Shown here piece by piece: positions 58,630 to 64,000 of a stretch of 64,000 nucleotides of DNA. Each line of letters opens with the position of its first letter. Position 1 is the first letter of the stretch. The DNA is from Microthrixaceae bacterium (GTDB lineage Bacteria > Actinomycetota > Acidimicrobiia > Acidimicrobiales > Microtrichaceae), in the NCBI GenBank assembly GCA_023957995.1, contig JAMLGK010000008.1, positions 62,001-126,000 on the forward strand. The letters are read 5' to 3'. The position numbers and the translations under genes are program-made. Below the pieces are notes generated by a model that saw only the letters and a list, made by a program, of their open reading frames with translations, had not been told where the DNA came from and ran no database searches.

Positions 58630-59472
58630 TCAGCTCCCCGGGTCCTGCGGCCCGCCAGGGGCCCGTTCACTTCGCCGCTCGGCACCCCAGAGGGCGCCGA
58701 CCAGACGATCGGTCAGATCCTCGCCGAAGAACCGCACCCCGAGGGCGTTGGCCGGATCGGTCTCGGCGATGAGGCGCCGCACGTGGAGGTCCCGGGCCGA
58801 CAGCGCAGCCTGTTCGCTGACGGGGACCGCCTCGGCGGCGTCCACCATGGCCAGCCAGTCGGTCACGCGCTGTTCGGCCAGTTGGGCGATCTGGCCGATC
58901 CGCTCCGCACGCCGCGTCGGCTCGTCCGCGTCCTGCACCACGAAGCACGACGCCGATTCGGTCACGTGCTGGCGAACCACCAGGGTGCGGCTGGTGAACC
59001 ACGAGAGTCCCTCATCCGCGCGCAACTCCAGGCATTGTTCGTTGTTCGGCCCGTAGTAGCGCTGGAGGTAGTCGTAGTCGACGCACAGGTCCACCCGCGG
59101 AAGGTAGTCCTGGTAGAACCACAGCGTCGGCAGCGTTCCCCAGGCGAACGCCAGGTGGGGCACCCGGGTCTGTGGTCCCAGCCAGCAGGTCAGGTGCATG
59201 TTGGAGAACCCTGTCGAGGGCTCACCCATCCAGGAGTGGATCATCCAGTCCATCTCCTCGCCCACGTAGGCGTTGAGCTTGCCGCTCCATCCGTCGTTGC
59301 CCTCGTAGGAGGCGAGATCGCGGTAGCCCTCGTCGGTGGTCATCTCGAAGCGTCCGCGGATGCGCTCGGCCTGGGTGGACATGATCGACCAGAGGGCCTC
59401 GAAGGTCGCCTCGTTGTCGATCTCTCCGGATTCGTCGAGGATGTCGACTACCGACCTGAGGGTCTCACCCAT
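58630..59472 (-). CDS. Red chlorophyll catabolite reductase (RCCR)-like protein
   Basis: A 280-residue protein whose second half resembles plant RCCR from memory. The pattern LPRVDLCVDYDYLQRYYG matches the plant LP-x2-DL-x4-DYL-x2-YY region. SWFTSRTLVVRQHVTESAS fits the S-x-LFVRSAFSPTAS region, and FFGEDLTDRLVGALWG fits the C-terminal FGEE-x5-VV-x-AI element. Upstream are RFEMTTDEGYRDLASY and MIHSWMGEPSTGFSNMHL. Plant RCCR reduces the red chlorophyll catabolite with ferredoxin. The ATG at 59472 follows GGGAGG at 6 bases, and the gene heads a five-gene minus-strand operon. The substrate in this organism is unknown. Confidence 0.65.
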   Translation of the reverse strand: MGETLRSVVDILDESGEIDNEATFEALWSIMSTQAERIRGRFEMTTDEGYRDLASYEGNDGWSGKLNAYVGEEMDWMIHSWMGEPSTGFSNMHLTCWLGPQTRVPHLAFAWGTLPTLWFYQDYLPRVDLCVDYDYLQRYYGPNNEQCLELRADEGLSWFTSRTLVVRQHVTESASCFVVQDADEPTRRAERIGQIAQLAEQRVTDWLAMVDAAEAVPVSEQAALSARDLHVRRLIAETDPANALGVRFFGEDLTDRLVGALWGAERRSERAPGGPQDPGS

Positions 59473-59560
59473 GTGTTCCTCCCGTGATCGCGTTCCGCGG
59501 CACCGGCGGCCCCGGTGCTGCGGCACCCATCCTCGCTGGACCGGGGCCTTCCGGGGGCCT

Positions 59561-59595
59561 GTTCCGCTTGCCGGAACGACGTTTCGCCAACCATA
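59561..59595 (-). promoter_or_regulatory. Candidate promoter and operator of the RCCR-like operon
   Basis: Minus-strand TATGGT (59590-59595) is a possible -10. A perfect inverted repeat GTTCCG-N5-CGGAAC (59561-59577) lies 12 bases downstream, overlapping the predicted transcript start. The rest of the 233-base intergenic region shows nothing else recognisable apart from a TATCTT (59670-59675) upstream of the CitE-like gene. Confidence 0.35.
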
Positions 59596-59705
59596 CTTCG
59601 CCCTCGCCGGCCACGGCCAGCCGCGCGGCGGGCAGGCACCACCCGTGGGTGGATCCCTCGATACCGGTGTATCTTGCGCACCGAGCCGACCCCGGAGGAA
59701 GCGTC

Positions 59706-60605
59706 GTGAACCGAAGCTACCTGTACGTGCCCGGGGATCGCCCGGACCGCCTCGCCAAGGGCCTCACCAAGGGGGCCGATGCGATCATCGCCGACCTGGA
59801 GGACGGGGTCGCGGCGACCGCCAAAGCCGAGGCCCGCGATGCCGTGTGCGCATTGCTGGAGAACCTCACCCTCGATGGGGCCGCGGGGGTCGATGGGGCC
59901 GCGGGGGTCGACGGGACCGCAGGGGTCCCGCAAATCCTGGTGAGGGTCAACCCGGGCCAGCTGATGGCCGATGACGTCCGCGCGGTGGTGACCGCGGGTG
60001 CCGACGCCATCTACCTGCCGAAGGCGACGATGGACTCGCTGCGCCACTGTTCGGAACAACTCGACCAGCTCGAGTCGGCCGATCCCGGTCGTCGGGCGCG
60101 GTCGGTGCGAGTGGTGCCTCTGATCGAGAACGCCCGCGGCCTGCTGGACGCACCCGAGATGGCCTGCCATGACCGGGTGCACAACCTGGCGCTGGGCGAG
60201 GCGGATCTGACCGCCGAGCTGGGGATCGAGCCTTCGGCGGACGGCTCCGAACTGCTGTTCGCGCGCTCGACCGTCGTGGTCGCGTCGGCTGCCGCAGGCC
60301 TCGACCCTCCCACCGCACCGGTCAGCACCGACTTCCGCGACCTGGAGTCGCTCCGGGCCGAGACAGTGGCTCTGCGGCGACTCGGTTTCGGTGCCAGGTC
60401 CGCGATCCATCCCTCGCAGCTCGGGGTGATCAACGATGTGTTCACCCCCACCGCCGCGGAGCTCGAGCGTGCCACGGCACTGGTGGCACGCTTCGAGGAG
60501 AGCCTCGTGCGCGGCGAGGGTGTCTGTGTGGACACCGACGGCACGATGGTCGACGAGGCCGTGGTCCGGTCCGCTCGGCGCATCCTCGCCCGCAGGACCT
60601 CCTAG
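59706..60605 (+). CDS. HpcH/HpaI aldolase family, CitE-like CoA ester lyase
   Basis: A 299-residue TIM-barrel lyase. It begins RSYLYVPGDRPDRLAKG, with ADAIIADLEDGV near 27, a metal and CoA-site LVRVNPG near 75, VRVVPLIENARGLLDAPEM near 140 and NLALGEADLTAELGIEPSADG near 160, where an acidic metal ligand lies. Relatives cleave malyl-, citramalyl- or citryl-CoA. An insertion AAGVDGAAGVDGTAGV near 58-73 is encoded by an 18-bp tandem repeat. The GTG start is fixed by GGAGGA 8 bases upstream. It is divergent from the RCCR-like operon, and a functional link is not evident. Confidence 0.87.
   Translation: MNRSYLYVPGDRPDRLAKGLTKGADAIIADLEDGVAATAKAEARDAVCALLENLTLDGAAGVDGAAGVDGTAGVPQILVRVNPGQLMADDVRAVVTAGADAIYLPKATMDSLRHCSEQLDQLESADPGRRARSVRVVPLIENARGLLDAPEMACHDRVHNLALGEADLTAELGIEPSADGSELLFARSTVVVASAAAGLDPPTAPVSTDFRDLESLRAETVALRRLGFGARSAIHPSQLGVINDVFTPTAAELERATALVARFEESLVRGEGVCVDTDGTMVDEAVVRSARRILARRTS
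59874..59927. repeat. 18-bp tandem repeat (3 copies) inside the CitE-like gene
   Basis: gatggggccgcgggggtc occurs twice exactly and once as gacgggaccgcaggggtc. It encodes (DGAAGV)3 and preserves frame. Confidence 0.9.
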
Positions 60606-60668
60606 GCGCCCGGCAACCGGGTAGTTCATCCCAGAGCGGAACACTGTTTCCCTTCCGGATGTCCGACT

Positions 60669-60704
60669 ACACTCCGCCAATCGGCCCGCCCCGGGTGGCC
60701 GATC
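60669..60704 (+). promoter_or_regulatory. -10-like box and 5' UTR hairpin upstream of the small lipoprotein
   Basis: TACACT (60669-60674) is a candidate -10. Directly downstream ATCGGCC-N10-GGCCGAT (60681-60704) forms a perfect 7-bp stem in the predicted leader, about 28 bases before the ATG. It could be an mRNA-stability hairpin or an operator. Confidence 0.4.
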
Positions 60705-60731
60705 TGTTTGCCCAACGAGACGAGGTAAAAG

Positions 60732-61277
60732 ATGAGAATCTCCCGATACACGAGGCCAGCGCTGGCGGTGATGGCGATTGGTTCGCTTGCCCTCGTGGGC
60801 TGCGGCGGAGGCGACGACTCCGCAGATGACACCACCACCACGACCGAGGCCGAGACGACCACGACCGAGGCCGAGACCACCACGACCGCGGCACCCGAGA
60901 CCACCGCCGTCACCGAGACCACCGCTGCTCCGGCTGCTGAGGTGCTCGTGTTCCCGGCCGACCACACCGCACGGATCACCGTCGACAAGACCGACGTGAC
61001 CAGCGGTGATGTCGTGACCGCGCAGGTGACCGGATTCGCACCCGGTTCCAGCCTCGCGAGCTCGTTCATCGCCACCTGGCCCCCGAGCGACATCCCCGAC
61101 CCCGACCACATGGCCACCTACCTGCCTGACGTCGCGGTGGCGGACGCCAACGGCGCGGCAACGGTGGAGATCACCATCGACCCGGTGTGCGCCGAGGGTG
61201 ACTGCTACATGGTGGTCGCGGACGGTATCGGCCCCAATGGGATCTACGCTGGCGTGAAGCTGAACTACCAGGGCTGA
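60732..61277 (+). CDS. Small lipoprotein with neocarzinostatin-like immunoglobulin fold
   Basis: A 181-residue exported lipoprotein. The signal ends ALVGC with the Cys near residue 24, followed by a 45-residue Thr/Glu/Ala linker (TTTTEAE repeats). The C-terminal domain contains TSGDVVTAQVTGFAPGSSL, VAVADANGAATVEITIDP and a CAEGDC pair. It then continues YMVVADGIGPNGIYAGVKL. The C-x4-C near the end and the DANG/GPNG turns resemble neocarzinostatin/macromomycin apoproteins, which bind chromophores, though many exported homologues have no known ligand. The ATG at 60732 has GAGG 8 bases upstream. Confidence 0.75.
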   Translation: MRISRYTRPALAVMAIGSLALVGCGGGDDSADDTTTTTEAETTTTEAETTTTAAPETTAVTETTAAPAAEVLVFPADHTARITVDKTDVTSGDVVTAQVTGFAPGSSLASSFIATWPPSDIPDPDHMATYLPDVAVADANGAATVEITIDPVCAEGDCYMVVADGIGPNGIYAGVKLNYQG

Positions 61278-61329
61278 ACGGGCACGCATCCGCGCGGGCC
61301 TGCACATGCGTGGCCCACAAGGAGCCCAA

Positions 61330-62841
61330 ATGAACTCAACGAGGGTGCGTCGACGCGGGATCGCAGGCCGCAGGCGCACCCTCGTCGCGTTCGTCCTGGC
61401 CGCGGCCATGCTGGTCGCGGCGTGCAGCGGGGGCTCCGGTTCGGACACCAGCACCACCTCGACCACGACCACGACGGCACCCCCGCCCAGCACCACCGAG
61501 GCCGAGGCAGCGCCGGAAGAACCACCGCAGGTCGAGTGGATCGTGCAGGTGGGTGGTCCGGACAACGACGCCCTTCTCGGGGTGGCAGCACGCGAGGACG
61601 AAGTGGTCTCCGCCGGGTACACCGAGGGCTCCCTGCAGGGTGAGGGCAGCGGCGGCCGCGACGTGCTCACAGCGGTCGTCGGCACCGACGCCGAGATCAG
61701 ATCACTCCGACAGACCGGTGAGGGCGGCGACGACTCCGCATTCGGCATCGGCGCCGCTGGAGGCACCACGATCACCTGCGGCTACACCGAGAGTGATCTG
61801 GGTGGTGTGAACGCCGGGTCCGCCGATGCCTGGTGCGCCCCGGTGGACCCGACGGGATCGCTGGGCAACATCCACCAACAAGGTGGCACCGATTGGGATC
61901 GGCTCTACGGCACCGCGGTGGCACCCGAGGGCACCTTCGGATACACCGGCGGGTACACCCTGGGCCTCTTCCCCGGCGCTTCGAACACCTCTGCAGGACT
62001 GCTCGGCGACGGCGACGCCATCATCTGGCAGGTGAACGCCGACGGCACACCGCGCTGGATCCGCCAGTTCGGCACGGCCGCCACCGACTGGGGACAGGGC
62101 GTCGCCACCACCCAGGACGGTGACGGCCTGCTGGTGGGCTACACCCAGGGTGACCTGGACGGACCGTCCAACGGTGGCACCGACGGATTCATAGCCCGCT
62201 TCGACCGGGACGGTCTGCCACGTTTCATCCGCCAGTTCGGGAGCGACGGCGCCGACTGGCCCAAGGGCGTTGCGAGCGGAGGCGAACCCACCCAGGGCAA
62301 CGAGACCTTCGTGACCGTGGGAAGCACCGACGGCGCCCTGGCCCCGGCTCTCGGAGGTGCACTCGTCGACCCCACCGACGCCCCTCGAGCAGACGGAGCA
62401 GAACCGGCGCCGAGCAACGCCGGTGGTACCGACGCCATGGTCGTGGCCGTCGACCCCGCGGGTGAGACCCGCTGGACCGCGCAACTCGGGAGCGACATGA
62501 ACGACGATGCGATCGGCGTCGCCGTCGACGGAACGACGGTGCTGGTCGCCGGAACCACCTCGGGGGTGCTCGACACGACCGGGCAACCGGCCGCGGGGGG
62601 CCGCGATGGATTCCTGGCGGCGCTCGATCTGGAAACCGGGTCGCTGCGCTGGATCACCCAGTTCGGATCCGCTGCCGACGAGGACGTCTACGGGATGACC
62701 GTGACCGAGGACGGCCTGGTGGTCATCTCCGGGCAGACCACCGGCGACCTGGGAGACAACACCAACGCCGGTGGATCCGACGGATTCCTGATCGCATTTC
62801 CGCTGCCCACCGCCGGTGGGTCGGTCGCCTCGGCCCTCTGA
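61330..62841 (+). CDS. Lipoprotein with seven-bladed beta-propeller (SBBP-like repeats)
   Basis: A 503-residue exported lipoprotein: RRR then a hydrophobic stretch and lipobox MLVAACSGG with the Cys near 38, and a Thr/Pro linker. About seven repeats of 50-60 residues follow. They share a W-I-x-Q-x-G strand (VEWIVQVGG, PRWIRQFGT, PRFIRQFGS, TRWTAQLGS, LRWITQFGS) and a closing GG-x-DGF or GRDGF turn, as in SBBP-repeat propellers. A role in surface binding is likely; the ligand is unknown. The ATG at 61330 has AGGAG 6 bases upstream. The gene follows the neocarzinostatin-like lipoprotein by about 50 bases and shares its linker style. Confidence 0.8.
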   Translation: MNSTRVRRRGIAGRRRTLVAFVLAAAMLVAACSGGSGSDTSTTSTTTTTAPPPSTTEAEAAPEEPPQVEWIVQVGGPDNDALLGVAAREDEVVSAGYTEGSLQGEGSGGRDVLTAVVGTDAEIRSLRQTGEGGDDSAFGIGAAGGTTITCGYTESDLGGVNAGSADAWCAPVDPTGSLGNIHQQGGTDWDRLYGTAVAPEGTFGYTGGYTLGLFPGASNTSAGLLGDGDAIIWQVNADGTPRWIRQFGTAATDWGQGVATTQDGDGLLVGYTQGDLDGPSNGGTDGFIARFDRDGLPRFIRQFGSDGADWPKGVASGGEPTQGNETFVTVGSTDGALAPALGGALVDPTDAPRADGAEPAPSNAGGTDAMVVAVDPAGETRWTAQLGSDMNDDAIGVAVDGTTVLVAGTTSGVLDTTGQPAAGGRDGFLAALDLETGSLRWITQFGSAADEDVYGMTVTEDGLVVISGQTTGDLGDNTNAGGSDGFLIAFPLPTAGGSVASAL

Positions 62842-62887
62842 GGCAGCTCCGACCCGGCGGGCGCGTCGCGACCGGTCCGGCCGGGGA

Positions 62888-64000
62888 TCAGGAGACCGGG
62901 GAAACCAGGTCCGTACGTAGCTCGGGCCGCCTACCCCAGACGAGGTCGGTGTCGGTGCTGACCAGCTTCTCGACGGTCCGACCCGGGTGGAGGGTGGTCG
63001 TGAGGTACGGGTCCCCGGGGCCTGCGATGCGTCGCTCCGGGTCGTTGATCGTCTGGTCGAACGGCTCCGGCCTGTCAGCGCGCGACCAGACAGGGTTCCG
63101 CGGCGGTTCGAAGAACGCCGATCCACCGAAGTGCCCGTGACGGCTCGCCACCGCGAGGCACATCCGGTTCTCGGCGCAGCGCTGGGGGGCGATCAGCGCA
63201 AGGTCGTAGGACGTCGCCACCGAGAACGGTGACGCGACCACCTCGGCCCCACCGAGAACGGCCAGCCTGGCCGCTTCCGGCACGAGCAGGTCGTCTCCCA
63301 CGAGCAGGGCCAGGCGGCCGAACCCGGTCGTCACGACCTTGATCCGTTCACCGAGATCGGTCTGCCACGACCGGTGGCGCTCCGGCACGTGCAGCGCCGG
63401 CTGGTGCAGAGCGACCCCCTCCGCGGACACTGCGAGGCCCACGTGGGAGTACCCGCCATCGGCGTGCTCCTCGACCACAGAGGTGACCACCAGTGAATCG
63501 GTACCGGCGAGCGCGGTTCGGAGCACACCCAGCAGGTGGGTGCCGGCCCGGGCCGCCGACTCCGGGTCGCCCTCCAGCGTGCCTCGGTCACTCGCCGCGA
63601 GTTCGGGCAGGACGATCAGTCGTGCTCCCCCCGAGCCGAGTTGGCGCACACGCTCCGCCAACCGGTCGGGTTCACCACAGCCCTCGCTGATGACGGCCGC
63701 ACCGAACGGCTCGGCACCCGTGGGTGGCAGAGGCCGCACGTCCTGGGCCACCGGAAGATAGAGCTCGGGCCGACGCAACCCCAGCAGCGACGTTCCATCG
63801 GGCCTGTGCGCTCCGCGGGCTTCGTCGAGATCGATCTCGGCGAGCACCACCGCTGCGCCGTCGCGCGGCGCCTTGGCCACGACCGCGCCCGTCGGTGAGA
63901 CGATCTGGCTCTCCCCGGCGGCGGTGAAGGTGCTCTCGGGCAGTCCGACCGCCGACGCGATCTCCTGGCGGCGGTCATCGGGGATCAGCGGCCCCACCTT
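62888..64000 (-). CDS. Tandem carbon-nitrogen hydrolase (nitrilase superfamily) protein, partial
   Basis: The gene runs off the right edge of the window; at least 369 residues are visible. The visible N-terminal part is the end of a first nitrilase domain (GESQIVSPTGAVVAKAPRDG and VVLAEIDLDEARG). A second nitrilase-like domain starts near 110. It has the Glu region RLIVLPELAASDRG, but where the nucleophile Cys should be (usually a CYD-x-RFPE-like motif) it reads LALLVGDDLLVPEAARLAVL, without Cys. The second domain therefore looks catalytically inactive. Nitrilase-superfamily amidases hydrolyse amides or nitriles; the substrate is unknown. It is convergent with the propeller lipoprotein gene. 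Confidence 0.75.
   Translation of the reverse strand, partial: KVGPLIPDDRRQEIASAVGLPESTFTAAGESQIVSPTGAVVAKAPRDGAAVVLAEIDLDEARGAHRPDGTSLLGLRRPELYLPVAQDVRPLPPTGAEPFGAAVISEGCGEPDRLAERVRQLGSGGARLIVLPELAASDRGTLEGDPESAARAGTHLLGVLRTALAGTDSLVVTSVVEEHADGGYSHVGLAVSAEGVALHQPALHVPERHRSWQTDLGERIKVVTTGFGRLALLVGDDLLVPEAARLAVLGGAEVVASPFSVATSYDLALIAPQRCAENRMCLAVASRHGHFGGSAFFEPPRNPVWSRADRPEPFDQTINDPERRIAGPGDPYLTTTLHPGRTVEKLVSTDTDLVWGRRPELRTDLVSPVS

Noticed and set aside
1-64000. Prophage, insertion sequence, integrase or plasmid origin
   Set aside because: No transposase, integrase, phage structural gene, terminal inverted repeat or origin motif was seen anywhere in the window.

Overview
The window is high-GC DNA packed with genes on both strands and with almost no non-coding space; no gap between genes exceeds 300 bases. 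Several features point to an actinobacterium, probably an Acidimicrobiia-like lineage (inference). These are the gene order glmU-prs-rplY(CTC)-pth-mfd, the two tiny actinobacterial ribosomal proteins bS22 and bL37, a myo-inositol-phosphate synthase, many acyl-CoA dehydrogenase/P450-type genes, and frequent GTG/TTG starts. About fifteen genes have a TANNNT-like -10 box ending 6-8 bases before the start codon and no Shine-Dalgarno, which suggests widespread leaderless transcription. This pattern was used to choose several starts.

Layout. 0.1-12.6 kb: a membrane O-acyltransferase, inositol-phosphate synthase, a SurA-like lipoprotein, mfd, a DMT transporter (opposite strand), pth, ribosomal protein L25, prs, a shortened glmU and tRNA-Gln(TTG). 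12.6-25.7 kb: a polysaccharide locus with an FkbM methyltransferase, a glycosyltransferase, a polyprenyl sugar-phosphate transferase, a CelD/FemAB-like acyltransferase, a flippase, a Wzz/BY-kinase-like protein whose reading frame needs a -1 shift at a CCCGGGC heptamer, and a 910-residue Wzy-Wzz-pseudokinase fusion. The tatD-ksgA-ispE operon is translationally coupled to that fusion, and bS22 lies in between. 25.7-40.8 kb: nucleoside uptake and salvage, with purine nucleoside phosphorylase, phosphohexomutase, deoC, adenosine deaminase, upp, a PfkB/adenosine-kinase-like enzyme, a BMP-type nucleoside ABC transporter, cdd and a thymidine phosphorylase. Imported nucleosides would be deaminated, phosphorolysed and fed to phosphopentose catabolism or rescued as nucleotides.

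40.8-54.7 kb: a nitroreductase remnant, rsmI, a DUF192 gene, ychF, a P450, a PHP phosphoesterase, bL37, photolyase, a VOC protein, two acyl-CoA dehydrogenases, an unknown protein, a potassium channel with RCK domain, a GYF_2-domain protein and an exported esterase. 54.7-59.5 kb: a tight minus-strand operon with a protein resembling red chlorophyll catabolite reductase, a Rieske oxygenase, a second bilin-reductase-like protein, a double-barrel calycin-like protein and a VOC protein. It looks like a bacterial tetrapyrrole/phyllobilin-type catabolic system and is the most intriguing part of the window. 59.7-64 kb: a CitE-like lyase, two lipoproteins (neocarzinostatin-like fold and seven-bladed propeller) and a partial nitrilase-superfamily protein cut by the window edge.

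A recurring oddity is short tandem repeats of 13, 15 or 18 bp. Outside genes they sit on stop codons. Inside genes they are always a multiple of three.
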